Assembly (NCBI GenBank): GCA_021773035.1
Contig: JAJFKU010000041.1
Coordinates: forward strand, 1-50,520
Direction: 5' to 3'
DNA length: 50,520 nucleotides
Source: Woeseiaceae bacterium
GTDB taxonomy: Bacteria > Pseudomonadota > Gammaproteobacteria > Steroidobacterales > Woeseiaceae
In this document: positions 8,144 through 17,529 of the stretch, one piece after another
Position numbering within the stretch: the first letter of the stretch is position 1
How the letters are laid out: every line of letters begins with the position of its first letter
Position numbers and translations under genes: made by a program
Notes under the pieces: generated by a model
What the model was told of the DNA's origin: nothing
The model's database searches: none
The model's input: the letters and a program-made list of their open reading frames with translations, nothing else

Positions 8144-8698
8144 CCGAAATACGGCGATCGATGCCACATGGAACGCGGTGTTGGCGTCGCGAACAACGGT
8201 CCGTCCCAACCGGTCCTGTATCGCCGGTCGCAGCAACTCTTCCCAGTGTTCGGTCGAGTGCAGCCAGTTTCCTTCGACACCGTGATAAATGTATGGATTG
8301 CCAATCGGCAGGTAGAAGTACCCACCGGGCTTCGCTGGGTTCATTGCGTATCGAACGTCATAGGTCTCATCAAGATAGGCACCGATTCGGGATTCAGCCA
8401 GATGAAACTCCACCTCGAATTGTGTCAGCCCGGACGGTCGGCTGTCGGCCATTCCAGCCGAAAAGTCGATGAAAGCCCCGCTGTAGTCAATTTCCCAGGC
8501 TTCGCCTTTGCGACGCGAACGAGAGTTCGGTCCGGACCAAATGCTGAACTGTTCGATAACGTGCTCGTCGGTAATGATCAGCGGCTCTGTCAGGGCATCG
8601 CCCTGAACGACGATCTTTACTATGACGCTCTTGGCCGACGCCGAAGACATCAGGACAAGGGCGAATAAGACAGCGAACGCTTTTGCCGAACGAGACAT
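8120..8698 (-). CDS. Exported hypothetical protein
   Basis: 192 residues from ATG 8698. A signal peptide (MSRSAKAFAVLFALVLMSSASAKS, cut near residue 23) precedes a mature domain starting VIVKIVVQGDALTEPLIITD, with later GPNSRSRRKGEAWEIDY and GGYFYLPIGNPYIYHG. I do not recognise the family. The sequence is coherent, aromatic-rich and has normal codon use, and a 24-bp tail-to-tail overlap with nnrS does not disturb either gene. A longer reading frame to 8794 exists but would bury the signal peptide, so the internal ATG was preferred. A periplasmic location is inferred. Confidence 0.7.
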   Translation of the reverse strand: MSRSAKAFAVLFALVLMSSASAKSVIVKIVVQGDALTEPLIITDEHVIEQFSIWSGPNSRSRRKGEAWEIDYSGAFIDFSAGMADSRPSGLTQFEVEFHLAESRIGAYLDETYDVRYAMNPAKPGGYFYLPIGNPYIYHGVEGNWLHSTEHWEELLRPAIQDRLGRTVVRDANTAFHVASIAVFRLVDPGLR

Positions 8699-8863
8699 AG
8701 ATGCACTTGTGTCGAAAAACACTCTGGATACCAAAGTATAGACTAAATCCTGAAACCGACGGGCGCATGGAGACTTGCATTGACCAGGCCGCAAAACGCC
8801 GATAGTGTTCCATGAAGACTTGCCGTCAGCGGCTATCGTGCCTCCAGCCGGGATTGAATAATT

Positions 8864-10198
8864 ATGATTCGGCTCAACTCCAGATGCGTACTACCGATTC
8901 TCGTCGTCGGGTTTGTTCAACTGCTCGCGTGCAGCTCGACAAATGTGCAGAACCGCATCTACCTGGACCCTTCTGACGACGGGCAGCATCTGAAGGTGAC
9001 GTATCGCCTGTCACAGCCGACCAGTGCCATAGTTTTCGCCCGGACGCCGGACGAATCTCGCAGCAGGCGTTGGCGCATTGTCTCATCAGGCTTTGAGATA
9101 GCGCGCGCAAACGACAAGGACATGATCCGCCGTGCCGACGGGGTTGTTTTTTCAACGGTGGACGTCATGGTTCCGGCTACCTATGTGCCGTTGCCAAAAG
9201 ACTACGCGCCTTTTTCACCGTTTAGCGACGGAAGTCTGCTTGTGCACAGTGGACGATTCCACGCATGCCCGGCAGGCAGCGCGGATGACTGCGAAGGGCC
9301 GTGGCCGATGCAGGTAGAAGCACCGCACGGCAAACACATTCTGCTGCATGGGAATAAGTACCAGCGATCAGCGAAATGGTCGGATTCGGACAGCGGCACC
9401 AAAATATACATTGGTACCGCAGACGCTTTCGCAAATGCAGATTTCGTTCAGATTGTGGACCCGGCACTGCCACCTGCGATCTCTGAGCTGATATCCACAT
9501 CCCTGCCGGAAGTTATGCAACACCTTGCGCAACGACTTCCGCCGTTAACACAACGACCTATGCTGTTTGCATCCTACGATCCGGACTTCAAGCAGGGCCA
9601 CGGACGCCAGGGAGGGACGTTACCGAATCAGGTTTTTATGCATTTCTATGGATCGACTTGGGAAAAAACCGGTTCGAACGACAATACACCTGAGGACATA
9701 GCCTGGTTTTTTGCGCATGAAGCCGGACACCTGTTTCAACATGGCGTCACGGGCAATCTCGAGTCATCCTGGATTCACGAGGGTGCCGCTGATGCGTTCG
9801 CATATCTTTCGCTTGGAAGTCTCGGCAATGTGCCTCGGGAGTACCTTGATACGCGCCGCCAGCAAGCCCGCGAATCCTGTCGCGACGCGCTCGGCAATGG
9901 CGTACTTGCCAACGCCGCTGAACGGGGCAGATTTTCAGACTATTATCACTGCGGACTGATCATGTTCATCGCTATCGACCAACAAATCCGTGTCAATAGC
10001 AACGGCCAACAGGATTTGTTCAGTTTTTGGGCAACCCTGATTCCCGAATCGCAAGCGGTCGAATCATGGAGCTCAGCGGAGTTTCTGAATAGGGCGGAAA
10101 ATTGGATAGGCCGAGATGCGGCGCAGCAATTGCTGTCGCTGGCCGTGGATAAGCAAAACAACCCGGATGAAGCTCTCGCCCGACTTGCAGCGCAATGA
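8864..10198 (+). CDS. Gluzincin-like zinc metallopeptidase lipoprotein
   Basis: 444 residues. A lipoprotein signal peptide ends LLACSS (Cys23). The N-terminal half is a beta-rich domain like the N-terminal region of M61/M1 peptidases. The zinc motif HEAGH (residues 285-289) is followed by a Glu in WIHEGAADAF about 20 residues on, the HExxH-x(n)-E pattern of gluzincins. A cell-envelope peptidase is likely; the substrate is unknown. Several cysteines (ACPAGSADDCEGP, SCRDAL, HCGL) could form disulfides. The gene stands alone, with the USP gene convergent downstream. Confidence 0.78.
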   Translation: MIRLNSRCVLPILVVGFVQLLACSSTNVQNRIYLDPSDDGQHLKVTYRLSQPTSAIVFARTPDESRSRRWRIVSSGFEIARANDKDMIRRADGVVFSTVDVMVPATYVPLPKDYAPFSPFSDGSLLVHSGRFHACPAGSADDCEGPWPMQVEAPHGKHILLHGNKYQRSAKWSDSDSGTKIYIGTADAFANADFVQIVDPALPPAISELISTSLPEVMQHLAQRLPPLTQRPMLFASYDPDFKQGHGRQGGTLPNQVFMHFYGSTWEKTGSNDNTPEDIAWFFAHEAGHLFQHGVTGNLESSWIHEGAADAFAYLSLGSLGNVPREYLDTRRQQARESCRDALGNGVLANAAERGRFSDYYHCGLIMFIAIDQQIRVNSNGQQDLFSFWATLIPESQAVESWSSAEFLNRAENWIGRDAAQQLLSLAVDKQNNPDEALARLAAQ

Positions 10199-10273
10199 GC
10201 GAGGAGAAGGATGCACTCACCGACGGGCAGCCGGCGAATACATCCTATACATACAGAGTCTGCCTAACCGACT

Positions 10274-11113
10274 TCAGACGGCAACGCTGAGTTTCGTTTC
10301 CTCTCTCACAAGTATCAACACATCCGTCGCGATATCGTTCAGGATTTTCTCGGACGTATTGCCTATCGTAATGCCGGACAGTCCGGCGCGACCGATGTTA
10401 CCGACAACCACAAGATCAGCTTCGAGTTTTTTCGCAACATCGGGGATGATGTCGGCAGCGGACCCGCGCCTGATATGAACATGGGAGCGATCAATATCGA
10501 GAGCCTTCGCGACATCCGGCGGATGCACGAAACTGTCCGCTGTCGGAAAAGCGCTGATAACGTGTAGCTCTGTTTCTTTCACGGTGCCGCGCATACGGGT
10601 GCCGAGTGAGACAATGGCCTCGTTGAGCGCTTTGTGGCTCGCGCTTTCCGTGTTGAAATCGACCGCGATGAGAATTTTCTTGAGTTCGTCTTTCGGCTCG
10701 TACTTGACCAGCAGCAGAGCGCGCCCCAGCCTGCGAATAAGCTGGCGATCCGAGCTAGCCAGGGAGTTTTGCCGCCCGCTTGCTCTTTTTACGACCAGAG
10801 CGACGTCATCGGCGGCTCCCGCCGCGCAGACGGCCTCACGCCAGTCGTCAGCCCATTCTATTTTCGAGTCTATTGTCGCCTTGTTATCCGCAAACTCTCC
10901 GAGCATTGCATCCAGCCACAACCTGTTGCGTTCCAATTCAGCAGCCTGAAGCTCGCTCCGGTCGTCGCACTTTGCATCCGAGTACACGCAGAGGTATGCA
11001 CAAACATCCAGATCGTCCCTGCTATTGGCGATCGAAAGTGCCTTTCTGAGCGCCCACTGCTCAGTTCGTGTCGGGTCGATTACCGCCAGAATGCGGCTTT
11101 TTTCAGTGGCCAT
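10274..11113 (-). CDS. Tandem-domain universal stress protein, UspE-like
   Basis: 279 residues made of two UspA domains (about 5-140 and 145-270). The second carries the nucleotide-binding loop VVGNIGRAGLSGITIGNTSE, fitting G-x2-G-x9-G-S/T, while the first domain's loop is degenerate (VKRASGRQNSLASSDRQL). This layout is like UspE. A cytoplasmic role in survival under stress or growth arrest is expected. Upstream on the minus strand, TTGTCA and TAGTAG are spaced about 16 bp in the 142-bp gap, a plausible promoter but not proved. The ATG at 11113 is the start. Confidence 0.88.
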   Translation of the reverse strand: MATEKSRILAVIDPTRTEQWALRKALSIANSRDDLDVCAYLCVYSDAKCDDRSELQAAELERNRLWLDAMLGEFADNKATIDSKIEWADDWREAVCAAGAADDVALVVKRASGRQNSLASSDRQLIRRLGRALLLVKYEPKDELKKILIAVDFNTESASHKALNEAIVSLGTRMRGTVKETELHVISAFPTADSFVHPPDVAKALDIDRSHVHIRRGSAADIIPDVAKKLEADLVVVGNIGRAGLSGITIGNTSEKILNDIATDVLILVREETKLSVAV

Positions 11114-11255
11114 GATCTACGCTTATCTCTCATGTTTTAGTGAAGGAAACGCTACTTTATGGCCAGCGAAATGGCGGCAGAAGTCGTACTACTACCTAGG
11201 TTTTTGCGGTTGACAAAGGTCGCGATGAGTTAGCCTGTTTTGGCTGCGTGTGGCT

Positions 11256-11951
11256 TTATTCAAGATAGTCCCGACTAAATGGAAATTCTATTTTTGTCGA
11301 TGGCGATTTACACATAACTCGCATCGGAATTTTCTCGGCGAAGTCTGAGATATCAAGGCGCGCCGATACCGTCGTCTGTGCAACACAGTATTCGCTAACC
11401 TTGATCTCCTTATCGCCGTAGGTATTCATATAGCCGGTTATGTCTTCCTGAGTTGACGGCAACTCCGCGCGTACACTATTCGTTATCGGAAGCGGACCCT
11501 GCATGATCGTTGTATAGCGTTCATGTCCTTGCTCCAGCAACCACCGCTTGAATGCTTCTTCGTCGGACTCCTGTGTCAGGCGGCGCAGTTCTGCCGCCCA
11601 GTCGACCGTACGAGCCGGTTCGTCTTTAGCCGTACCTTCATCGGACGGAGCGTCCTGATTCTGATCCGGCTTCTGCGCCGGGCTCGAAGCTTCAGCCGTC
11701 GAATCCGGCTCGATTACCGGCGGTCTGGCCCGAGTGGGTAGCGGTTGCTCAAAGATCGGAACACGATCTGGCTCAGGAGTTAAAACGGCACGCTGAAGCT
11801 CGATATTGCGGATCATGCGAGTGACTATGGGGTCCTTCTCGCCCGGTAGAATCAGGCGCGTCATCAGGAACAACAATGCGACGGTCACCGGCAGCGCGAT
11901 CATGGCGGATACTGCGAATCGCCTGTTCTCCGCACGTCGCTTCGGAATCAT
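11256..11951 (-). CDS. Inner-membrane-anchored proline-rich protein, TonB-like architecture
   Basis: 231 residues. A basic N-terminus (RRAENRRF) leads into one TM helix (about 12-36, MIALPVTVALLFLMTRLI), then a Pro/Glu-rich linker (about 60-115) and a small C-terminal periplasmic domain (about 120-231) with two cysteines (SEYCVAQ, RVMCKSP). The plan, a TM anchor plus a proline-rich spacer plus a terminal domain, resembles TonB/TolA-type proteins, but the C-terminal domain is not recognisably TonB. Function unknown. It is separated by about 140 bp from both neighbours and is probably transcribed alone. Confidence 0.7.
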   Translation of the reverse strand: MIPKRRAENRRFAVSAMIALPVTVALLFLMTRLILPGEKDPIVTRMIRNIELQRAVLTPEPDRVPIFEQPLPTRARPPVIEPDSTAEASSPAQKPDQNQDAPSDEGTAKDEPARTVDWAAELRRLTQESDEEAFKRWLLEQGHERYTTIMQGPLPITNSVRAELPSTQEDITGYMNTYGDKEIKVSEYCVAQTTVSARLDISDFAEKIPMRVMCKSPSTKIEFPFSRDYLE

Positions 11952-12089
11952 GCTGAAAAAGCCGCCAATTGAGTCTCATTTAGATTACGAAGCCCTCTCC
12001 TAAGATGCCGGAACGCTGGCGATGGTCGCGTCGGCTTTCCCTGGCAGCAGGCTTCCTTCTCATAGCGGTTAAACCGTTCAGGCGCTCGC

Positions 12090-12773
12090 CTATTCGACGA
12101 TTCGCAAATGGAACTCAAAGTCCGGCCGCGGCATTATGCGATTGTTGAGCCACAGAATCGTCATACCCTCTACCCAATGCGCGTTCTTTACAGGACCCAG
12201 GTCTATTGGTTCTAAGCCCATACCCGACACCAGTTCGGCGACCCGAATCTTCGCCGACTCATCGTCACCCGCCATGAGAATCGATATGGGACCTTCCGGT
12301 TCAACCATCTGGCGCCAGTTGAGGGTACTGAATGCCTTAACAACGAATGCCTCCGGCGCAGCCTCCTGAATGATCTGTGCATTGGACGTTGCGACGCCCA
12401 GGCTGAGCTCCGTTTCCCAATCGCCGACCAGCGGGTTGGTAGGATCTATTACGATTTTCCCTGAAAGATCCCCCAGTCCCCGCACAATCTCTTCGACAAG
12501 CAGTCCAGGAACGGCGACAACGACTATGCCCGCGTCGACGACAGCGTCCGCGGGCAGCGCGGCGGAAGAGTCGTTTCCGGTTGCAGCAACGAGAGACTTT
12601 GCCTTCTCGCTACGTGGCTCGCGAGACCCGTAGACGATCGTGTGCCCCAGCCCCGCGAACTCAGGCCCCAGCGCTTTCGCGACGCTGCCTGTACCGATGA
12701 TCGCAATTGTCTCTGAGTGAGCTACCGATGCACACAAGAGCAGCAGCGTCGTGATAATGACCGAAATTTTCAT
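12090..12773 (-). CDS. Exported Rossmann-fold protein, F420-dependent NADP oxidoreductase-like
   Basis: 227 residues. The first 20 form a signal peptide (hydrophobic IITTLLLLCASVAHS) and the mature part begins directly with a dinucleotide-binding motif, ETIAIIGTGSVAKALGPEF (GxGxxA). It continues with GSREPRSEKA after the second strand, the usual NADP-selective position, and DPTNPL. The body matches the NADPH-dependent F420 reductase/NAD-binding family, which catalyses hydride transfer. An N-terminal signal peptide is strange for a nucleotide-dependent enzyme. Either it acts in the periplasm with another ligand or the hydrophobic segment anchors it. It is next to the glutamine-synthetase relic on the same strand. 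Confidence 0.8.
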   Translation of the reverse strand: MKISVIITTLLLLCASVAHSETIAIIGTGSVAKALGPEFAGLGHTIVYGSREPRSEKAKSLVAATGNDSSAALPADAVVDAGIVVVAVPGLLVEEIVRGLGDLSGKIVIDPTNPLVGDWETELSLGVATSNAQIIQEAAPEAFVVKAFSTLNWRQMVEPEGPISILMAGDDESAKIRVAELVSGMGLEPIDLGPVKNAHWVEGMTILWLNNRIMPRPDFEFHLRIVE

Positions 12774-12809
12774 TGGACGTACTCGATGTTTTGCAGGATT
12801 TGCCTGAAA

Positions 12810-12956
12810 CTAAACGGCCAGCGGCAAAAAATCAAAATAATCCCCGAGCTCCGACACCGGCAGTATCTTGCCACGCGCCGTTCCGGCGAAATCGGCAAGA
12901 ACGGTTTCTACGTGCTCGATGCTGCGTTCTTTCAACCATCGACTGATGTCGGACGT
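12810..12956 (-). pseudogene. Relic of a glutamine synthetase/gamma-glutamylpolyamine synthetase gene (N-terminal part)
   Basis: On the minus strand a 48-codon open stretch reads ISRWLKERSIEHVETVLADF then AGTARGKILPVSEL, ending at TAG 12810-12812. The pattern WLKE..I..VE.VL.D..G.ARGKILP is the beta-grasp N-terminal domain of class-I glutamine-synthetase-fold enzymes, closest in style to the PuuA/GlnA-like group. There is no start codon in frame (TGA lies immediately upstream) and the remaining ~400 residues are absent. The rest of the 330-bp gap 12774-13103 shows nothing recognisable. PuuA acts directly before PuuB in putrescine breakdown, and a PuuB-like gene is 5 kb away, so the relic suggests a lost step of the neighbouring pathway. 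Confidence 0.6.
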
Positions 12957-13103
12957 TCACTAACCCCGCGTACGTTGAAGAGAAAACGGACAGGAAAACA
13001 CATCGCTGATGTAAACTGCACTCTCGGCGTGTAGGCGAGGAAGCTCTGCTGCAGCTGGGCTAATAGCTTGTCGGCACTTAATTATTTCGGATCAGGTACA
13101 TAA

Positions 13104-14648
13104 ATGGGTCGCTACGACTCGATCATTGTTGGCGCCGGCCATAACGGTTTGGTCTGCGGCGCATACCTCGCGCGCAACGATCAAAAAGTTCTCATCCTGG
13201 AGGCAGCCGATGAAGCCGGCGGTCTCGCTGCCAGCCGCGAGTTTCACCCGGGTTATACGACGTCAATCGCACAATCGGTTTCCCATTTTTCCGAACAGGT
13301 CAGTCGCGACTTAAACCTCGCCGCATACGGTTACGATCGTGGCACAACTGCTCTGCCACTGATCGGTCTCGGCGCCTCTGGAAAGCATGTAGTTGTCGAA
13401 GCTAAGTCTGTGCAGGGCGTCGGTGACGACGACGCCATGGAGTATACGGGCTATACCCGGCAGCTGGAAAAATTCGCAGACGCATTGCAACCGTTCTGGC
13501 TAAAGACGATACCAAGGATTGGGCCGGGCGGTCTGCGCGACGTGCTGACCTTTGCACACCTCGGGCTCAGCCTGCGAAAACTGGGCAAGGCCGACATGCG
13601 GGAGTTTATGCGGGTCGCGTCGCTGCCGGCAAGAGACCTGGTCGAAGAAAATTTTTCGAGCGAACTTTTGAAAGCCACTCTGAGCTGGGACATGTTGACC
13701 GGCGCAAAGATGGCACCGCGCTCGCCGAACAGCTCCGTGCTGCTAATGCTGTATCGACTGGCTGAGCAATCACGCGGCACGCACACGATTCCGTCCGGCG
13801 GCGTTCCCGGGCTCATCGCAGCCATTCAGAAAAGCGCACAGGCAAGCGGCGTCGAAGTCCGCTGTTCGACTGCGGTGGAGAAAATTACCGTTGCCGGCGA
13901 TGAAAACGGCCTGCAGGTAACGGGCGTAACAACCACCGCAGGCGAACAAATCTCGGCTGACCGGGTTATCTCCGCTACCGATCCGACGCGCACCTTCATT
14001 GACATGATTGGCGTTGAATACCTCGACATTGGATTTACCAATCGTATTCGGCGCCTGCGCTGCGACGGTTTTGTCGGCAAGTTGCATTTGGCACTCAGTA
14101 AGCTACCGGGCTTTACCGGCCTCGACACACCGAACGCGAGGATGATCATCGCACCGAATGTCGATGCGATCGAGTTCGCCTATGACGATGCAAAATACGG
14201 CAGGTGTTCGGACGACCCCGTAATGGAAATTGTGCTGCCAAGTCTCATTGATGCCTCGCTCGCGCCGGACGGTGGCCATGTTTTGTCGGCAAACGTCATG
14301 TATGTGCCACGGGCGCTCAAAGGCGGTTGGACCGCCGCGGCACGGGAGCAGATCCTCAATCGCTGTATCGAAGTGATCTCCGCTTACGCGCCGGATATCC
14401 GCGACTGCATGGTGCATGCTGAATTTCTCACGCCGGAGGACCTTGAGAACGAATACCGGATAACCGGGGGACACTGGCATCACACCGAAATTGCGATGGA
14501 TCAGATGCTCATGATGCGTCCGACCTACGAAGCAGCGCAGTATCGCACGCCGATTCCCGGACTTTACCTGTGCGGCGCGGGCTGTCACCCGGGCGGCGAC
14601 ATCACGGGCGCCGCGGGCCACAATGCGGCACACGAGATCCTGCGGTGA
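13104..14648 (+). CDS. FAD-dependent oxidoreductase, PYROXD2/phytoene-desaturase (CrtI)-like, first of pair
   Basis: 514 residues. An N-terminal FAD-binding Rossmann motif (YDSIIVGAGHNGLVCGAYLA) is followed by the second-strand Glu (LILEAADEAGGLAAS). A C-terminal FAD motif (PIPGLYLCGAGCHPGGDITG, about 490-509) is typical of the CrtI/PYROXD2 amine-oxidase-like superfamily. It should oxidise a C-C or C-N bond using FAD; the substrate is unknown. Genes of this type are often annotated as phytoene desaturase, but no carotenoid gene is near. The stop overlaps the next gene's GTG start (GTGA), so the two paralogues are translationally coupled and may form a heteromer. The first gene of a four-gene run reaching 18807. 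Confidence 0.85.
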   Translation: MGRYDSIIVGAGHNGLVCGAYLARNDQKVLILEAADEAGGLAASREFHPGYTTSIAQSVSHFSEQVSRDLNLAAYGYDRGTTALPLIGLGASGKHVVVEAKSVQGVGDDDAMEYTGYTRQLEKFADALQPFWLKTIPRIGPGGLRDVLTFAHLGLSLRKLGKADMREFMRVASLPARDLVEENFSSELLKATLSWDMLTGAKMAPRSPNSSVLLMLYRLAEQSRGTHTIPSGGVPGLIAAIQKSAQASGVEVRCSTAVEKITVAGDENGLQVTGVTTTAGEQISADRVISATDPTRTFIDMIGVEYLDIGFTNRIRRLRCDGFVGKLHLALSKLPGFTGLDTPNARMIIAPNVDAIEFAYDDAKYGRCSDDPVMEIVLPSLIDASLAPDGGHVLSANVMYVPRALKGGWTAAAREQILNRCIEVISAYAPDIRDCMVHAEFLTPEDLENEYRITGGHWHHTEIAMDQMLMMRPTYEAAQYRTPIPGLYLCGAGCHPGGDITGAAGHNAAHEILR

Positions 14649-16264
14649 GCCACTACGACGCTATCGTCATTGGCGCAGGCCACAACGGTCTTGCCAACGC
14701 GGCCTATCTTGCAAAGGCGGGCCTGAAGGTCCTGGTTGTCGAGAAAAACAGCTATATCGGCGGCGCCGCCGTCTCACGGGAACTGCAGGCAGGATGGAAG
14801 TATTCCAGTTGTTCCTACGTCTGCAGCATGATGCGCCAGGCCATTCATCGCGATCTGGATCTTAGCCGGCATGGACTGTTGTTGGTGCCCTACCTCGGCA
14901 CGGTGAATTTCGGCGATGGCGACGAGCGGCTGTTCGCTTACCAGGACGAAGAGGCGGCACATCTCGAACTCAAGCGTCATTCGCCGCACGACGCGGATGC
15001 GATGCATCGTTTCCAAACGGATCTCACGCGCTATTCGCAGTTGATCCGCAAAACACTGATGAGGACGCCGCCGGATCCTACGTCCTTCAAGCCACGCGAC
15101 ATTATGGAACTGCTGTTCCTGGCAAAGCAGTTCTGGGGTCTGGGCGAGAAACAGATCTACGAGTACGTCCGCTTCTTCACGATGAGTGCCGCCGAGTATC
15201 TCGATGACTATTTCGAGAACGACATGATCAAGGCTGCAATGGCCAGCCCCGGCATCATTGGAACCGCGCTCGGCGTCTACTCACCGGGCTCGTCTTACAT
15301 CCTGCTGCATCACGTGATGGGTGACGTAGATGGCAGCATCGGTGCCTGGGGGCTGGCACGCGGCGGGATGGGAGCGATCTCAGATGCCATTGCTTCGGCA
15401 CTGCAGGAACACGGCGGTGAAATCCGCACCGATGCCGGCGTGCACAGAGTTCTCGTCGAAGGTCGCCGCGCGACGGGTGTCGTTCTTGAAAACGGTGACG
15501 AGATACAATCCCGTATCGTCGTTTCGAACCTGGACGCCAAACGTACCTTCACCAAGATCGTCGACAAGGCCGATTTACCGGACGGAATTTACGAGAAGGC
15601 GGCCAATTTCAAGATTCGTGGCTCGTCGGGCAAGGTCAATATCGCCCTGTCGGGAATGCCGAAGTTCACCGGCGTTCCGGATAACCCCTATCTCAATCGC
15701 GGCGGTCAGGGCTTCAACGGCTCGCTGGAAACGATGGAGAAGGCCTACGACTGCTGGAAACGCGGCCGCTGGTCCGATGATCCTTTTATAGAGTCGGTGA
15801 TTCCGTCTGCGTGGGACCCGACCGTAGCGCCAGCCGGGCAGCACTGGATGTCGAATTTCATTCAATACTGCCCACCCACGCTGGCGGACGGTCCGTGGAC
15901 AGCGGAAAAACGCGACCAGTTTGGGCAGACCGTTATCGACAAGATCGAGCGCTACAGCCCCGGTTTCAAGGACCTGATCGTCCATATGGAAGTACGTACA
16001 CCGCACGAGATTGAGAACGAGATCGGCCTGACTGAAGGCAATATTTTCCAGGGTGAACTCACGATCGATCAGCTGTTCTTCAATCGGCCTTTCCCGGGTT
16101 ACGGGCAATACCGGATGCCGCTGAAGAACCTGTACATGAGCGGTTCATCGACGCACCCCGGCGGCGGCGTTTCCGCCGTCTGCGGCGCAAACGCGGCTCG
16201 CGAGATACTCAGGGATCTCAGGCGTCCGAATACCGTTCCCGAAGACGACTTCTACGATGAGTAA
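14645..16264 (+). CDS. FAD-dependent oxidoreductase, PYROXD2/CrtI-like, second of pair
   Basis: 539 residues, a paralogue of the preceding gene: YDAIVIGAGHNGLANAAYLA at the N-terminus, VVEKNSYIGGAAVS, and a C-terminal KNLYMSGSSTHPGGGVSAVCG FAD motif split by family-typical residues. I chose GTG 14645, which overlaps the previous stop by four bases and gives the normal N-terminus; upstream in-frame residues are only read-through of the other gene. A paired, unequal set of flavoproteins suggests a two-subunit enzyme. The following GcvT-like gene begins three bases after the stop, so the operon is tight. Confidence 0.86.
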   Translation: MSHYDAIVIGAGHNGLANAAYLAKAGLKVLVVEKNSYIGGAAVSRELQAGWKYSSCSYVCSMMRQAIHRDLDLSRHGLLLVPYLGTVNFGDGDERLFAYQDEEAAHLELKRHSPHDADAMHRFQTDLTRYSQLIRKTLMRTPPDPTSFKPRDIMELLFLAKQFWGLGEKQIYEYVRFFTMSAAEYLDDYFENDMIKAAMASPGIIGTALGVYSPGSSYILLHHVMGDVDGSIGAWGLARGGMGAISDAIASALQEHGGEIRTDAGVHRVLVEGRRATGVVLENGDEIQSRIVVSNLDAKRTFTKIVDKADLPDGIYEKAANFKIRGSSGKVNIALSGMPKFTGVPDNPYLNRGGQGFNGSLETMEKAYDCWKRGRWSDDPFIESVIPSAWDPTVAPAGQHWMSNFIQYCPPTLADGPWTAEKRDQFGQTVIDKIERYSPGFKDLIVHMEVRTPHEIENEIGLTEGNIFQGELTIDQLFFNRPFPGYGQYRMPLKNLYMSGSSTHPGGGVSAVCGANAAREILRDLRRPNTVPEDDFYDE

Positions 16265-16267
16265 GTG

Positions 16268-17464
16268 ATGGTTACGACCGATAGATTCGCAGGCGAGCGC
16301 CTTAAGCTGTCTCCGTTCTACCCGCGACAGGAGGAACTGAACATCCGCGAGGCGTGGTCGTCGTGGAACGGTTACAAGTTTGCCGAATACTACTACGACG
16401 TCGAATACGAGTACTTCTGCGTGCGCAACCTCTGCGGCACCTACGATATATGCCCGATGCAAAAGTACGAGATCAAAGGCCCCGACGCGGAGGCAATGCT
16501 GAATCGAATGGTAACGCGCGACGTCGGCAAGATCGGTATGCATCGTGTCGCTTACTGCATGTGGTGTACGGACGAAGGACGTATGATCGACGACGGCACC
16601 GTCTTTCGGCTTGGACCGGACCGATTCATGTTGACCTGCGGTAGTCCGAGTATCGCCTGGCTGGAAAAGAGTTCGTTCGGTTTCGATGACGTCGTCGTCA
16701 CCGACATCACAGACGACATGGCAGCGCTCTCATTGCAGGGCCCGACATCCTACGCCGTTCTCAAGAAACTCGGCCTTGACGGAATAGAAACGGCAAAACC
16801 CTTCGACATCCGGGTGTTTCCGTATCACGGCAGCCAACTGATGGTATCGCGCACGGGATTCACGGGCGATCTCGGCTACGAGCTTTGGGTCGAACACGAC
16901 CTCGGGCTGACAATGTGGGACGAACTATACAAAGCCGGCGCCGACTATGGCATTCAGCCCTACGGCGAGGCCGCGACCAACATGGCGCGACTGGAGGCCG
17001 CCTTCATTATGCCCGACATGGAGTTTAACGAGGCGTTGAAGACGGTTCACTTCCAGCATGATCAAACGCCATTCGAACTCAGCCTGGGTTGGCTGGTGGA
17101 CTTCAGGAAACCGCATTTTAGTGGCCGCGCTGCACTGCTTGAGGAAAAGCGCCGCGGACCGACCTACACACTGACGAAGCTGGATATCGAGGGCAACCGC
17201 CCCGCGGAAGGGGCACACATCTACAGCAATAAGCGCTGCAACCGCGAAATCGGTTATGTGACATCCGCGATGTGGTCGCCGGTGGCGAAAGCCAATATTG
17301 CCCTTGCGATGATCAGAACCGAGCATCTCGACGGCCCGCTTTGGGCGGAAATCTATTACGAGAAAGAGTTGCGCCATCACAGTCGCGTCGTGCCCTGCGA
17401 AAAGCAATCGAAGCCGTTTTGGGCACCGGCGCGTGCGCGTGCCACGCCGCCGCCCGAGTATTGA
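16268..17464 (+). CDS. GcvT-like aminomethyltransferase family protein
   Basis: 398 residues. It has the GcvT/YgfZ folate-binding domain (about 30-290: LCGTYDICPMQKYEIKGPDA, then LNRMVTRDVGKIGMHRVAYC, then SRTGFTGDLGYELWV) and a C-terminal beta-barrel (about 300-398, including NREIGYVTSAMWSP). Family members pass a methylene or methyl group from an amine or similar donor to tetrahydrofolate. DmdA and the demethylating dehydrogenases share this fold, so I do not name a substrate. It lies between two FAD oxidoreductase types, which fits oxidative demethylation or deamination. ATG 16268 is preceded by an in-frame GTG at 16265. Confidence 0.85.
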   Translation: MVTTDRFAGERLKLSPFYPRQEELNIREAWSSWNGYKFAEYYYDVEYEYFCVRNLCGTYDICPMQKYEIKGPDAEAMLNRMVTRDVGKIGMHRVAYCMWCTDEGRMIDDGTVFRLGPDRFMLTCGSPSIAWLEKSSFGFDDVVVTDITDDMAALSLQGPTSYAVLKKLGLDGIETAKPFDIRVFPYHGSQLMVSRTGFTGDLGYELWVEHDLGLTMWDELYKAGADYGIQPYGEAATNMARLEAAFIMPDMEFNEALKTVHFQHDQTPFELSLGWLVDFRKPHFSGRAALLEEKRRGPTYTLTKLDIEGNRPAEGAHIYSNKRCNREIGYVTSAMWSPVAKANIALAMIRTEHLDGPLWAEIYYEKELRHHSRVVPCEKQSKPFWAPARARATPPPEY

Positions 17465-17529
17465 GCAGTAGCCTGACACCTGAGATGATGACGAATGTCG
17501 CTGTTTCACATGCGGACCGGAGCGCCGGC

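Noticed and set aside
12787..13034. 82-codon plus-strand frame in the gap before the PYROXD2-like pair
   Set aside because: The minus strand of the same DNA carries the recognisable GS-like relic, and the plus-strand frame has no domain, signal or ribosome site.
13104..16264. Carotenoid desaturase pair
   Set aside because: The CrtI-like fold is shared by PYROXD2-type enzymes, and no phytoene synthase or other carotenoid gene is present.
16268..17464. DMSP demethylase DmdA
   Set aside because: The GcvT fold is clear, but I see no residues that separate DmdA from other family members, and the context is amine oxidation.
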